Shown one piece after another: positions 45,128-54,714 of a stretch of 64,000 bases of DNA. The stretch's first letter is position 1, and the number at the start of each line of letters is the position of its first letter. Position numbers and translations under genes: made by a program. The notes under the pieces were generated by a model that saw only the letters and a program-made list of their open reading frames with translations, did no database searches and had not been told where the DNA came from. Origin of the DNA: Mycobacterium sp. 155 (GTDB taxonomy: Bacteria > Actinomycetota > Actinomycetes > Mycobacteriales > Mycobacteriaceae). Location: positions 806,001-870,000 of the forward strand of contig NZ_KB892705.1 of the NCBI RefSeq assembly GCF_000373905.1, read 5' to 3'.

Positions 45128-46636
45128 TCACGCAGGCGCGTAGATCTGCACCGGCGTGGTCTTGCCCTTGAGGGTCAGGCCCGGACGTTCGGAGAACGTG
45201 ACGCGGTGGTCGGTGAGGAGCTCGAGCGTATCGGCCGTGAGTAGGACCGCATCGCCGGTTTGCCGGGTGGCTGCCTCGACGCGGGCGGCCACGTTGACCG
45301 TGTCGCCGATAACCGAGAACTCGAAACGTCCTGCGCCACCGACATTTCCGGCTACTACCGGACCCGAGTTGAGCCCGACACCCACCGACAGCCGACCGCC
45401 GAACTCGACGTGCACCGCATCGGCGATCTGCAGCGCGGCCGCGAGCGCCTCGTCGGCGTGACGAGCCCGGTGCCGGGGTGCACCGAAGACCGCCATGAGA
45501 CCGTCACCGGCGTACTTGTCGACGTGCCCGTGGTGTTGATGGACGAGCGGAACGATCCGCTCGAACAGGCGGTTGAGCGTGGCGACCACATCGGCAGGCG
45601 GGAGCTGCTCGGCGAATGTCGTGAAACCGCGGACATCGACGAACATCAGCGTGACGTCCACCTCCTGGCCCTGCAAGGTTCCGCCTGCGCACAGGATATG
45701 TTCGGCCACATCGCGATCCACGTAAGTGCCGAACGTGGCCCGAATGCATTCGCGTTCGGCTAAACCCGCTGCCATGGTGTTGAAACCGGCTTGCAGTCGG
45801 CCGATTTCGCTGGCGTCGTCGACCTCGACTCGCGCATCGAAATCCCCGTTCTGTACTCGTGCCAGTGCGTGGCGCAGCGCGCGCACCCGTTCGGCCACCG
45901 AGCGTACGGCCACCAGAATCGCGAAGAGCCCCACCACAAATGCCACCGTGACGAGCACCAGGATGGCCGCGATGGTGCGCTGGGTTCGGTAATCGGAGTC
46001 GGCGAGATAGCCGAGTGCCAGCATCGCGACGCCGAGTAGTGGCACACCGGTGGCGAGGGTCCAGGCCATGGTGAGCCTGCGCTGGATGGTCGGTCCGACG
46101 CGGCGTTCGGGCGTACCGCCGCTGAGCGCCTGGGCTGAGATCGGCCGCATGACGCGCTCGACGATCAGGTACCACACTGCGCTGGTGGACATTCCGCCCA
46201 GCGTCACCACGCTGAAGATGTAGAGCGCGGTGGACAGTGCGTCGGGTACGGCCAGTGAGCCGAAGACCACCGCCCCGACACCCCACACGATGACCGACAT
46301 CCGCACCGCCTCACCCGGTGCGCCCAGGGTCATCCGCTGTTCGGCAGCGGTTGGTAGGCGGTTTTCCCGCAGCCAAGCGGTGCTCGCGGCGAACCGGTGC
46401 CGCCGCACCCGCAGCATCACCGGGATGGCGACGACGAGGAACACGACGAGCGTGGTTCCGCCGCGAACAAGTAACCGTTCGGTGGCCGTCGGACTCAGCA
46501 CGATCGGTGCGGCGAATGCCAGGAAAGCCCCGACGATCCCGCCGCCGGCGATACTCACGGCGGCCGCACCCCACACCCACCGCTTGAACGTGGTGCAGCG
46601 GAGCGCCTCACCGGCATCCGCAGCGATCAGGTCCAT
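45128..46636 (-). CDS. membrane adenylate cyclase with HAMP domain (Rv1318c-Rv1320c type)
   Basis: The product is 502 residues. Six TM segments (residues about 20-245) are followed by a HAMP domain (VRSVAERVRALRHALARVQN to AGFNTMAAGLAERE) and a class III cyclase domain. The catalytic elements are there: metal Asp in MFVDVRGFT, second Asp in KYAGDGLMAVFGAP with substrate-binding Lys, and SVIGDTVNVAARVE with the D, N and R of the transition-state site. This architecture matches the M. tuberculosis Rv1318c-Rv1320c cyclases. It should make cAMP in response to a membrane or envelope signal. Confidence 0.92.
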   Translation of the reverse strand: MDLIAADAGEALRCTTFKRWVWGAAAVSIAGGGIVGAFLAFAAPIVLSPTATERLLVRGGTTLVVFLVVAIPVMLRVRRHRFAASTAWLRENRLPTAAEQRMTLGAPGEAVRMSVIVWGVGAVVFGSLAVPDALSTALYIFSVVTLGGMSTSAVWYLIVERVMRPISAQALSGGTPERRVGPTIQRRLTMAWTLATGVPLLGVAMLALGYLADSDYRTQRTIAAILVLVTVAFVVGLFAILVAVRSVAERVRALRHALARVQNGDFDARVEVDDASEIGRLQAGFNTMAAGLAERECIRATFGTYVDRDVAEHILCAGGTLQGQEVDVTLMFVDVRGFTTFAEQLPPADVVATLNRLFERIVPLVHQHHGHVDKYAGDGLMAVFGAPRHRARHADEALAAALQIADAVHVEFGGRLSVGVGLNSGPVVAGNVGGAGRFEFSVIGDTVNVAARVEAATRQTGDAVLLTADTLELLTDHRVTFSERPGLTLKGKTTPVQIYAPA

Positions 46637-46919
46637 ACCGAAAGCCTGCTAAATATCGCCGGGGGCCGACTAGCGTAGTGCGCTACTCGATCGCCGCAAA
46701 GCCTCGATCTGGATGCCGTCGGCCGTTCGGACGATTTCACTGAAATTTTGCTTCGAACCCGGTTATCCCGGCTGACCGGGCATGCTAGCTTTTGCCAAAT
46801 TCGAGGTTTTGTGCGCATCGTCGGGACGGAGGCGCACGCGTGACAGGAGCGGAGGCCGCGCGTGTGGGGCATTTCGGCCGGCCTGTCAGACCCGATGACA
46901 CCATCACGGAAGGGCCCTC

Positions 46920-48281
46920 ATGTCCGGTAAGCATCGCCAGCCGTCGCGCATCCGATCCGCAGCTCGCTGGGTCCCCGGGCTGACCGCAGCCGCGGTGAGC
47001 GCTACGGGACTGTCCACCGCGGTGATGACGGGAACGACGACGACTTTTGCCGCGCCCGCGGTGGCGCTGGTCGCGGCGATCACCCCGGCGAACTCGACGG
47101 CGCAGATCTTCGCCGGCTCCACCTACTACGGCACGGACTACGCGCAGACGAATCCGCCGCAGCAGGTGGTGCCGTTCTTCCTGGGGCCGCAGGGAATCGC
47201 CGACGCGATCGACCAGAACAGCACTGATCCTGACTTGGTGGTGGTGTCATCGGGTTGGGGTGCCGGCCAGACCGGACTCGCGCTGGCGAGCATGCAAGCC
47301 AACAACGACTCGGCCCTGAACAACGTCAAACTGGTCATCCTCGACAACAACACCAACCGGGCCGGCGGCGGATTCTGGACCACCTACTGGATGTTCGCGC
47401 CACTGCTGGGGACGTCGGCAGCTCCGGAGCCCAGCGACGTGTCGGTTCCGGTGGTCGACACCGCCTACGAATACAACATCAACTCCGACGCCCCGACCTA
47501 CCCGCTCAACGTGGTTGCCGACGCAAATGCGCTTGCGGCGTACGCCTATGGCTATGGCGCGCAGTCGAGTGCGCCGATGCCAGCCGAAGCGCTCGCTGCT
47601 CAGCCTACCGATCCGGTGCACTACCACTACGTCGTCGCGCCGGACGGTACGTATACCAAATACGAGGTGTCCGGCAATGTCACGTACGTGACCTTCACGA
47701 CCGACAGGCTGCCGCTGGTGCGGCCGCTGTTGTTGCTACCCGGCGGGGACATCGTCGCCGACGCTGTCGAGCCTGCGCTTACCGACATCGTCAACGCGGG
47801 CTACCAGGACAACCAGCCGATCCCGCAGGATCCCACCAAGACCCGGCCGGTCGGTCTGCTGCCGCCGGCATCCGATATGACGGGCACCCTCGGCGCTTTG
47901 CCCGGCGATGTCCAGGCCGGCGTGACGAAGGCTGCGGCCACCGCTGAAGAGGACCTGTCCGCGCCGGCCACGTTGGTGACGAGACCGCTCGCCGAAGCCT
48001 CGAGCACGGCCAAGATCTTCACTGGCAACCTGACCACATCGTCGTTGTCGACTACCGGTCTGCCCGGATTGTCCGGTGTGTCAGCGTTGTCCTCGCCCAA
48101 CAAGCCGTTGTCCTCGGCCAACAGGTCGGTTCCGAATCCGATGAAATCGAGTAAGCCGGCTGGTCGCGCCAATCCCGTGCAGAAGGTGGCGGGCAGCGTC
48201 AACTCGACCGTGAGCGGCGTGGCGAAAGGTGTGCAGAACGCCGTGAAGAAGGTCGTGTCCGGCGACAAGCCGTCGTCGTGA
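46920..48281 (+). CDS. PE-PPE-domain secreted protein, catalytic Ser apparently lost
   Basis: The product is 453 residues. A signal-like N-terminus (residues about 15-53) is followed by the PE-PPE alpha/beta-hydrolase domain (about 85-300), with FFLGPQGIADAID, DPDLVVVSSGWGAGQTGLAL, GRATGG-like NRAGGGFWTTYWMF and VVDTAYEYNINSDAPTYPLN. The expected G-x-S-x-G elbow is GWGAG (112-116), with Gly at the nucleophile. A Ser/Pro-rich low-complexity tail ends the protein. No PE or PPE N-terminus is present. It may be a non-catalytic envelope protein, unless the nearby Ser110/111 serves. Confidence 0.8.
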   Translation: MSGKHRQPSRIRSAARWVPGLTAAAVSATGLSTAVMTGTTTTFAAPAVALVAAITPANSTAQIFAGSTYYGTDYAQTNPPQQVVPFFLGPQGIADAIDQNSTDPDLVVVSSGWGAGQTGLALASMQANNDSALNNVKLVILDNNTNRAGGGFWTTYWMFAPLLGTSAAPEPSDVSVPVVDTAYEYNINSDAPTYPLNVVADANALAAYAYGYGAQSSAPMPAEALAAQPTDPVHYHYVVAPDGTYTKYEVSGNVTYVTFTTDRLPLVRPLLLLPGGDIVADAVEPALTDIVNAGYQDNQPIPQDPTKTRPVGLLPPASDMTGTLGALPGDVQAGVTKAAATAEEDLSAPATLVTRPLAEASSTAKIFTGNLTTSSLSTTGLPGLSGVSALSSPNKPLSSANRSVPNPMKSSKPAGRANPVQKVAGSVNSTVSGVAKGVQNAVKKVVSGDKPSS

Positions 48282-48356
48282 CCCGCTGAGGAGCATCCGG
48301 CGACATCGGTTGCCGCCCTATACTTTGTCCACGCATTTGCGGGGACAGGAGCCTTG

Positions 48357-49610
48357 ATGGCCGGAGACGATGAGCGCGCGGCGAACGTTCGTGTGCTGCA
48401 GATCCTTCCTGACTCGTCGGGGCGTCCGGTCTTCTACGGCATTCTCCTGCAGTGGGCGCTGCGGGTGGTGTTGGTGGGCTACATCGCCGTCACGTTGCTG
48501 TTGCAGCCCCCGCAGCGCGACCTGTGGGTCTGCGTCCTGGCGGTGGCTGTGTACGTGGCCGTACTGGCCGCGTGGAGCTGGTGGGTGTTGCGTACGGGGC
48601 CCTCGTCGGAAGACATCACCAGTCGGCCGCCGGCACTGTTCATGCTCGCCGCCGACGTCGCGCTGGTGTCCATCCTCTCGGTGCTCACCGGCTTGCACTC
48701 GCCGGAGGAATGGACGTCGAATGTGTTGCGTACCGGGCTGTTCCTGATTCCGGTGATCGCCGCGGCGCAGCTGGATCCGTTCCTCAGTGCCGTCACGGCG
48801 ATTCCGACGATCACGGCATACATCGTGGTCAGTTGGATCAGCCAGGCCGGCAACGAAGAGCCGTGGTCGTCGATTCTGTTGAACACCATCGTGTTATCGG
48901 GGCTGGCGGCCGGTTCGGTCGCGTTGTCCCGGATTCAGCGGTCGAAGGTCGAGACAATCGAGGAGCTGGCCCGACAGCGAACCCAACTGCTCGACGATGT
49001 GCTGGGTTTGGAGAAGCGTGAACGCCAAGCTCTCTCGGAGCGACTACACGACGGGCCGCTGCAGTACGTGCTCGTTGCGCGAGGCGATCTCGAGGATGTC
49101 CGGGCCGGGTCGGGCCCCGCGCTGGACCTGGTGGAAACGGCACTCAAGGAATGTTCGGCGCTGCTGCGCGACGCTGTCCGTGAGCTGCACCCCGAGATCC
49201 TCAACCGCGCCGGCCTCAAAGCCGCGATCGAGGCACTGGCCGACAGCATCGCCGCCCGTGACGATCTCGCGGTCGACATCGACTCCTCGACCTGGCCCGC
49301 GGACTTTCGCACCGACGCCGATCATCTGCTGTACAGCGCGGCGCGTGAATTCACCACCAACGTCATCAAACATGCCCACGCTCAGACCTTGCGCATCGAG
49401 CTGAGCTGCGAGGCCGGCGAGGCGCGGTTGCGGATCATCGACGACGGGGTCGGTATCTCCGATGCGCGGTTGGCGAAAAGCATTGCCGAAGGCCACATCG
49501 GCATGGCATCGATCCGCACCAAGGTCCTCGCATCGTGCGGCCAGTTCGATGCCCACGCGACAACCGCAGGCACCGAGGTCGCGATCGTTCTACCGCTGCC
49601 GCGTGACTGA
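48357..49610 (+). CDS. NarL-type sensor histidine kinase
   Basis: The product is 417 residues from ATG 48357 (a TTG just before is in frame). Five or six TM segments lie in residues 25-200. HisKA_3 has KRERQALSERLHDGPLQYVL with phospho-acceptor H231; HATPase_c has EFTTNVIKHAHA (N box) and IDDGVGISDARL, then GHIGMASIRTKV. This is the NreB/DegS/LiaS class, which normally works with a LuxR-type response regulator, but none is adjacent. The signal is unknown. A 155-base gap separates it from the CsbD gene. Confidence 0.88.
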   Translation: MAGDDERAANVRVLQILPDSSGRPVFYGILLQWALRVVLVGYIAVTLLLQPPQRDLWVCVLAVAVYVAVLAAWSWWVLRTGPSSEDITSRPPALFMLAADVALVSILSVLTGLHSPEEWTSNVLRTGLFLIPVIAAAQLDPFLSAVTAIPTITAYIVVSWISQAGNEEPWSSILLNTIVLSGLAAGSVALSRIQRSKVETIEELARQRTQLLDDVLGLEKRERQALSERLHDGPLQYVLVARGDLEDVRAGSGPALDLVETALKECSALLRDAVRELHPEILNRAGLKAAIEALADSIAARDDLAVDIDSSTWPADFRTDADHLLYSAAREFTTNVIKHAHAQTLRIELSCEAGEARLRIIDDGVGISDARLAKSIAEGHIGMASIRTKVLASCGQFDAHATTAGTEVAIVLPLPRD

Positions 49611-49765
49611 CCGTCGCGCAGGCCCTTCATAACTCGGGATCTGCTGAGGGCCACCACGACCCATGGTGCATGGTGGACGCCGAGTTTCGATTACCGGTTC
49701 GTGAGGTATCCAAGGGCTGGGACGGTCGGCCACGCGGGTCGCCTCCGCGAAAGAGGAGAAGAACT

Positions 49766-49939
49766 GTGAGCGCAATCGACAAAGCGAAGAACAAGGGTCA
49801 GGAACTGGGCGGTAAGGCCAAGGAAGCTATCGGCAAGATCACCGGCGACAAGAGCACCGAAAACGAAGGCAAGGGCGACCAAGTGAAGTCACATTTGAAG
49901 GACGCCGGCGAGAAGGTCAAGGACGCGTTCAAGGATTAG
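49766..49939 (+). CDS. CsbD-family stress protein
   Basis: The product is 57 residues from GTG 49766 behind AGAGGAG. The sequence VSAIDKAKNKGQELGGKAKE then IGKITGDKSTENEGKGDQVK and DAGEKVKDAF is the typical Lys/Gly/Glu-rich CsbD pattern, largely unstructured. In many bacteria such proteins are induced by general-stress sigma factors; function is unknown. A strong hairpin follows the stop. Confidence 0.9.
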   Translation: MSAIDKAKNKGQELGGKAKEAIGKITGDKSTENEGKGDQVKSHLKDAGEKVKDAFKD

Positions 49940-49945
49940 GGTTCT

Positions 49946-49994
49946 CCTGAGCAGCCCAGTGGTAGCGCCGGCCGCCACCACTGGGCTGCTCAGG
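49946..49994. terminator. perfect 18-bp hairpin between convergent genes
   Basis: CCTGAGCAGCCCAGTGGT (49946-49963) pairs perfectly with 49977-49994 around a 13-base loop. It lies between csbD and the convergent acyltransferase gene, overlapping the stop of the latter, so it probably ends transcription from both sides. There is no U run, as is usual in mycobacteria. Confidence 0.7.
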
Positions 49995-50931
49995 GGTGAT
50001 CGGCCTGCTCGGCGACCCAGGAGTCGATCCGAGCCCACGTCTGTTCGAGCCAAGCGCTGATTTCATCGGGCCGCGGACGCTGGTCTGCCCGAAACAGTTC
50101 GGTGTGGACCAGGAGCTGTCGGTGAATCGGCAGCTGCCACCAGGGGCGTGCTCGCCCGTCAGGACAGAAGCCGGTATGGCTCAGCACAAGGACGCTCGCG
50201 CTCGGCGCGCCGGACACCGCGGCGATCGCACCGCCTGCACGTGGCGGCAGCGTATGGGACTGGCGGAACGCCCGTGCGGCTGCGCGAATCCGGCCCGTCG
50301 AGCGGAGCTCGGCGATAGTGGCGCGCCACCGCGACACACTGAAGTTCGCGCCTTCGGGAAACAGAAGTAGTGCTTGTCCACTGGACAGCGATGCAGCCAG
50401 ATCTCGGATCTGGGCACGGGCGCGGTCGCCGTGACTCACAAAGCACACACACCCCAGCTGACCCGCGACGTCGAAAACAGGTTCCAGCCGGAGAGCTGCC
50501 CTGGCGACAACCCGGACCTGTAGGCGGTATTCGGTCATCAGCAGCCAGGCGATCAGAATGCTGTCCCCGGGGCCGCAGTGCCGTGACAGCACGATGACAG
50601 GCGCGCCGTCGGGAATCTCTTCGGAGGTCACTGAGCCCGGACCTATCGCGACCTCGACGTCGAGAAGCCGGCGGACAGCGTCGTGGGCCATGCTGCCGAA
50701 GTCGAACATCAGCCGATCGCAGTCGCGGTCACCACCCAGAAGCTTGGCCAATGTGCGCAATTCGATCAGTGCGTACGCCATCACCAAAGCCACGGACCGC
50801 AGCGGACGGCTTGACCGAGTCGTCAGGCTGACCAGGCCGGCGACGACCAAATAGATTGGCCCCGTGAGCAATATGAAGAGCATGAGGGTCGCGATGACCG
50901 GTATGGTCGCAGCCCGGTGCAGGGCCGTCAT
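49990..50931 (-). CDS. PlsC-like lysophospholipid acyltransferase
   Basis: The product is 313 residues. An N-terminal TM pair (about 8-55) precedes the acyltransferase domain. Motif 1 is SRHCGPGDS (H-x4-D) and motif 3 is LLFPEGANFS; both are intact. The family transfers acyl chains from acyl-CoA or ACP to lysophosphatidic acid or related acceptors at the membrane. Its ATG overlaps the stop of the patatin gene (ATGA), so acyl removal and acyl addition are encoded together, suggesting a phospholipid or triacylglycerol remodelling pair. Confidence 0.88.
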   Translation of the reverse strand: MTALHRAATIPVIATLMLFILLTGPIYLVVAGLVSLTTRSSRPLRSVALVMAYALIELRTLAKLLGGDRDCDRLMFDFGSMAHDAVRRLLDVEVAIGPGSVTSEEIPDGAPVIVLSRHCGPGDSILIAWLLMTEYRLQVRVVARAALRLEPVFDVAGQLGCVCFVSHGDRARAQIRDLAASLSSGQALLLFPEGANFSVSRWRATIAELRSTGRIRAAARAFRQSHTLPPRAGGAIAAVSGAPSASVLVLSHTGFCPDGRARPWWQLPIHRQLLVHTELFRADQRPRPDEISAWLEQTWARIDSWVAEQADHP

Positions 50932-51755
50932 GACAGCGCCTCAAGATATTCTCGCGTGGCGTCGTACGCCAGTTCAGCACGTCGCGCTATGCGCCGGGTA
51001 TCGCGGTAGCGCAGATTCGACCACGTGGCGGCCGGCCGCTGGGGCAGACCAGATGGCAGCACATGCACAGCGACGTCGGAACCCACGTGCTCCAGATCGC
51101 GGAGAAAGCGGTGTCGGCGCGAGATCTCAAAGGCCACGAAGCCGACCTCCCACAGGAACTGCGGTGGGGTGAGTTCTTCTTCCAGCCGGCCGACATGCAG
51201 CACCCAAACGGTATCGGCGCCGAGGGTCACCGCGCGATTCAGTGGGATGCTGTTCACCAGGCCACCGTCGTAGAAGTGCTCATCGCCGATTCGCACCGGG
51301 GGAAACACCCCGGGCAGTGCACACGAGGCCAGCACCGGCTCGATCAGGTCGCCGGTGTTGAACCAGTGCTCACGGCTGCGTTCGATGCTGGCGGCGACGC
51401 ATTCGAAGGGTACCGGGAGATCTTCGAAGGTTTTGATGGGCAAGTGCTCACGCAACAGCTCACGGAGTTGATGGTTGTCGTGCAACGCTGTCTTGCTGCG
51501 CACGACCTCGGCGACCTGCCGCAGCGGGGAGCCGTCGAAGATTCCGTCTCCGGAAAGCGCGTCCCAAATCGTCAATAGGCGCGTCACACCTCCCAGGGTG
51601 GGGTCCACCGCGATCGCCGCGCCGTTGATCGCCCCGATCGATGTGCCGCATACCAGATCGGGGTGAACTCCCGCCTCCAGGAGGGCGCGGGCCATGCCGA
51701 CCTCGGCCGCGCCCAGCACTCCGCCGCCGCCCAAGACAAACGCATCGCAGCCCAC
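50928..51755 (-). CDS. patatin-like phospholipase/esterase
   Basis: The product is 275 residues. The oxyanion loop is GGGGVLGAAEVGM, nucleophile S39 is in GTSIG, and the catalytic Asp163 is in YDGGLVN, so the Ser-Asp dyad is complete. There is no signal peptide, so it is probably cytoplasmic or membrane-associated. It is translationally coupled to the acyltransferase downstream. Substrate is a lipid acyl ester; the exact one cannot be inferred. Confidence 0.92.
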   Translation of the reverse strand: MGCDAFVLGGGGVLGAAEVGMARALLEAGVHPDLVCGTSIGAINGAAIAVDPTLGGVTRLLTIWDALSGDGIFDGSPLRQVAEVVRSKTALHDNHQLRELLREHLPIKTFEDLPVPFECVAASIERSREHWFNTGDLIEPVLASCALPGVFPPVRIGDEHFYDGGLVNSIPLNRAVTLGADTVWVLHVGRLEEELTPPQFLWEVGFVAFEISRRHRFLRDLEHVGSDVAVHVLPSGLPQRPAATWSNLRYRDTRRIARRAELAYDATREYLEALS

Positions 51756-51810
51756 GTGACAGCTATACCCACAGTGGTGGCGCTTATATCGGCCGAGCGT
51801 CGCTCCTGGC

Positions 51811-52059
51811 CTAGTGTTCGGCGCCGGGGCGGCCGGTCCGTTCGGCCACTCGCTCGGCGGCCCGCGAGTGTTCCGCGGCCGAGACCACCACGGCGTCCGT
51901 TCCGGGGTACATCACCGCTTCGCGGCCGGTGACCAACCACCGCACCTCGTACGGGGGAGAGCCGTCCTCGGCGCGAACCCCGATGATCTCGGCGTGCTGC
52001 TCATGCTGGTCGGTGGTTGTGCCCTTCACAACCAGAAAATCGCCGACGTGCGCTTTCAT
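51811..52059 (-). CDS. DUF1918-domain protein
   Basis: The product is 82 residues: MKAHVGDFLVVKGTTTDQHE, then AEIIGVRAEDGSPPYEVRWL and MYPGTDAVVV. This is the DUF1918 beta-barrel (SH3-like) pattern, M-K-A-x-V-G-D...P-P-Y-x-V-R-W...P-G-x-D-A. A charged tail follows. Function is unknown; the family is widespread in actinobacteria. It lies upstream of, and on the same strand as, the patatin gene, 55 bases away. Confidence 0.88.
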   Translation of the reverse strand: MKAHVGDFLVVKGTTTDQHEQHAEIIGVRAEDGSPPYEVRWLVTGREAVMYPGTDAVVVSAAEHSRAAERVAERTGRPGAEH

Positions 52060-52129
52060 CGTCCATCCTCCCTTCGCCTACTCGGCGAACACTTCCATCG
52101 TGCGCTCAGCGGCGGCGACGGGGAAGGCC

Positions 52130-52260
52130 CTATCCGGTGCACACCGCCAGGTCGTGCGCGATGAACAGGTCCAGCACCCGCGACTTTGTCGAAACATCAA
52201 GGGAGGCCGTCGATTCGTCGAGGATCAGCAGGTAGCCGGACGCCGCGCCGCCGGGCCCGA
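52130..52260 (-). pseudogene. fragment of ABC-transporter ATPase (Walker B region)
   Basis: A short frame encodes YLLILDESTASLDVSTKSRV then LDLFIAHDLAVCTG and a stop. This is the Walker B/D-loop and switch His of an oligopeptide-type (Dpp/Opp) ABC ATPase. The roughly 15 residues normally between VLDL and the switch strand are deleted, and Walker A and signature are absent. A relic of a lost transporter gene. Confidence 0.65.
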
Positions 52261-52321
52261 CCGAAACGTCGGTAGGCAATACCGGTGACGACGCTGATGA
52301 AGACTGCGATACTCACCCATT

Positions 52322-53574
52322 GTGACCTTCAAGCGCACGGCTGCCGCGGCCGCCCTGTCCTTGATCCTCGGAAGCGGACTCGTTGTGGGGTTTGCCGGCT
52401 CGGCGCAGGTCGTACGGCTGGATTGTGAGCCCGGCGGCCTGCGGTTGTGCACGTGAGCGTCGGCGGCGGCGCCGGCCGCCCGTTGCAGGGTGACCAGACT
52501 CCGAGGCTGCCGATGCTCAACGGCAAGGTCGTCGACCTGACCGGCCCGGGCCGCACCTCCCGCTTCGGTGTGACTGCCACCGACCTCGGTGCATCGGTCG
52601 TGGCGCCCAACGGCAAGCTGGTCTCGGTGTTCGGCGACACCTTCTCGGGAACGATGGTGGGGCAGGGTGATTGGCGTTCCCCGGTGGCGCTGATCGGCAC
52701 CGGCGACGCCGATCATGAGATCGTCTACGAACGTGCCGCCGGGGCTGATCCCGGCTATGCGCGCCAGCTGTGGCCGTACATTCATGACGACGCATCCAGC
52801 GGATGGAGCCGCGGCGGTATCAGCACCGTGATCCCGTCAGATCTGCTCCGCGTAGATGATTCGATCTACCTGCACGCCATCGTCAACCACGGCTTCGGCA
52901 ATGTGATGTGGACCGAGATCTGGCGCTCGGACGACAGCGGTGTCTCCTGGACCCATATGGGGGAGCAGGCCAAGTTCCCGGGCGATCTCCAGGGCGGCTA
53001 CGCGCAGTGCTGGTCCTGGGATTACGACCCCGACGACGGCTGGGTTTATGTGGTGGCCACAGGTTTTCAGCGTGACAAGGGCGTCATCCTGATGCGGGTG
53101 CGGCCCCAACAGATCGGGCAACGCACCCAGTACAGCTGCTGGGGCTTCACCAACGGCAGCTGGGGATGGGGCCGGCGGGCCACACCGATCACCCCACCCG
53201 GAGAACGCTGGGGAGAGCTGACATTCCGTCGGGTATCCGCCCGAACATGGGTTCTGGGCGGGTTTTTGGCGTCGCAGTACGCTCTCGGCTACCGCGTCGT
53301 CGATTCGCCGGTCGCCAACACGTACACGGCGCCGTTACAGATACCGGTTGTCGGGTCGTCGTGGGCCGACGAAGACCCCGCCGACAGCAGGGTCGCCCAG
53401 CTTTATGGCGGCTATCTACTGCCGGGCTCACGCTTCGACGTGCAGGGCGGGGTCGGACTGGTGGTGTCCCAGTGGCGCACCGATACCGGATGGCCTTACC
53501 GGGCAATGCAATTCAAGGGTCAACTGAGGAACACCAGCAGGACGCCACGGCCGGCCGACCCGCGGTCGGTTTAA
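52322..53574 (+). pseudogene. DUF4185 protein with signal peptide out of frame
   Basis: GTG 52322 begins a good signal peptide (AAAAALSLILGSGLVVGFAG) followed by VVRLDCEPGGLRLC, and stops at TGA 52454. The DUF4185 domain continues in another frame from GTG 52447: TPRLPMLNGKVVDLTGPGRT, TATDLGASVVAPNGKLVSVF, GDTFSGTMVG and GGISTVIPSDLL are intact to the stop at 53574. One indel around 52450 would join them. As it stands, the 375-residue domain would be made without a signal and stay in the cytoplasm. A sequencing error or recent mutation is possible. Confidence 0.75.
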
Positions 53575-54647
53575 CTCTTGGCTCGCTTGACCAGAACCAC
53601 CTCGGCGAGTGGGATTCGCGTCTGTTCCGGGGCCGCGGCCAGCCGGGCTGCCACGCCGGCTTCGAGCCGGTCGAAGAACACCGGGCGCCGACCTGTTCCG
53701 TCGAGGACATCGGCCAGCGCGCCGAACACCGCGAACCGACAGAACGCGGCCCACTGGGCGCCGAAGGCCTTTGCGTCATGGTCGATGCGGTACTGGTTGA
53801 AGAATCGGTCGTCGGCATCGAACACCTCGAGGTGTTCGACGGACAGCCGTTCGAAATGCCCGGACGGCACGAAGGGGGCGGTAAAATCCGCTGCGGCGCG
53901 GCCCACGATGGGCAATGACATCCGATGCAATTCGTCGCCGCTGATGACTCCGTCGTCAGCCAGTTCACAAAGCGCGTCGTTGAGAGCGAATAGCGCTGGG
54001 CGACAGCCGAAGTCGCCATCCTCGGTCAGGGCCATCGTCAGGACCACGAGTTTGCCGCCGGGACATAGCTCGCGCCCTCGGAACGCCACGAACTCCTGCC
54101 AGTCGTGTGCGGCCTGCTGCGCGTAGGCGGCTTTGACGTGGGCCTCGGCGCTGTAGGCCACCGCGATGTGATCGCCGACCGGCATCGGCACCCGACTCAG
54201 CTGCAGAATCGACCACGCCGACCAGCCCAGGTTGATGCTGTTCGACGGCAGGATCTGGTTGTAGTAGGACCGGCCGACTGCTGAGGCGAACGTTGCTGTA
54301 TCCCTGCGCAGATAGGAGTCCGGATCCTCCGAGAGAGTGCGGAACATCGTGGTGAAGTCATTGTCGGGAGTATCTGTGTGCGTCACCAGGACCGAATGTT
54401 CGGGGCGGGTGCGGCCTCGCAGCACGCTGACCGCCGTTCCGATCGCGAGCAGGCCATTGTGCCCCGTACCCGCGCCGTAGTCGGCGATGACGATCGGCTG
54501 GGGCGGGGCCGGCAGCGGTACGGTGCGGGCGGCCTCGGCGAAAAGTGTTATCGCCGAGCTCAATCCGGCCGCCTGTAACCGCGAACTCGGCGTCTGGTTG
54601 CGATCATCGTCCGGGTCCGGGCGCACCACGAGGCTGGATTCCGGCAT
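53571..54647 (-). CDS. SAM-dependent methyltransferase of the SABATH/Methyltransf_7 type
   Basis: The product is 358 residues from ATG 54647. The SAM-binding motif is IVIADYGAGTGHNGLLAIG; downstream are VLVTHTDTPDNDFTTMFRTL, SYYNQILPSNSINLGWSAWS and GGKLVVLTMAL, in the order seen in SABATH carboxyl methyltransferases and their bacterial relatives. The S-x-x-x-N-x-x-x-S-x-x-W-S block is the characteristic one. It probably methylates a small carboxylate. It converges with the DUF4185 gene with a 4-base overlap. Confidence 0.8.
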   Translation of the reverse strand: MPESSLVVRPDPDDDRNQTPSSRLQAAGLSSAITLFAEAARTVPLPAPPQPIVIADYGAGTGHNGLLAIGTAVSVLRGRTRPEHSVLVTHTDTPDNDFTTMFRTLSEDPDSYLRRDTATFASAVGRSYYNQILPSNSINLGWSAWSILQLSRVPMPVGDHIAVAYSAEAHVKAAYAQQAAHDWQEFVAFRGRELCPGGKLVVLTMALTEDGDFGCRPALFALNDALCELADDGVISGDELHRMSLPIVGRAAADFTAPFVPSGHFERLSVEHLEVFDADDRFFNQYRIDHDAKAFGAQWAAFCRFAVFGALADVLDGTGRRPVFFDRLEAGVAARLAAAPEQTRIPLAEVVLVKRAKS

Positions 54648-54714
54648 ATCTAGCTCCGCCGCCGATCGCGATCCTGCGCGACCGGTCCGGTCCACGCATA
54701 CGGCGAGGTGCCGA

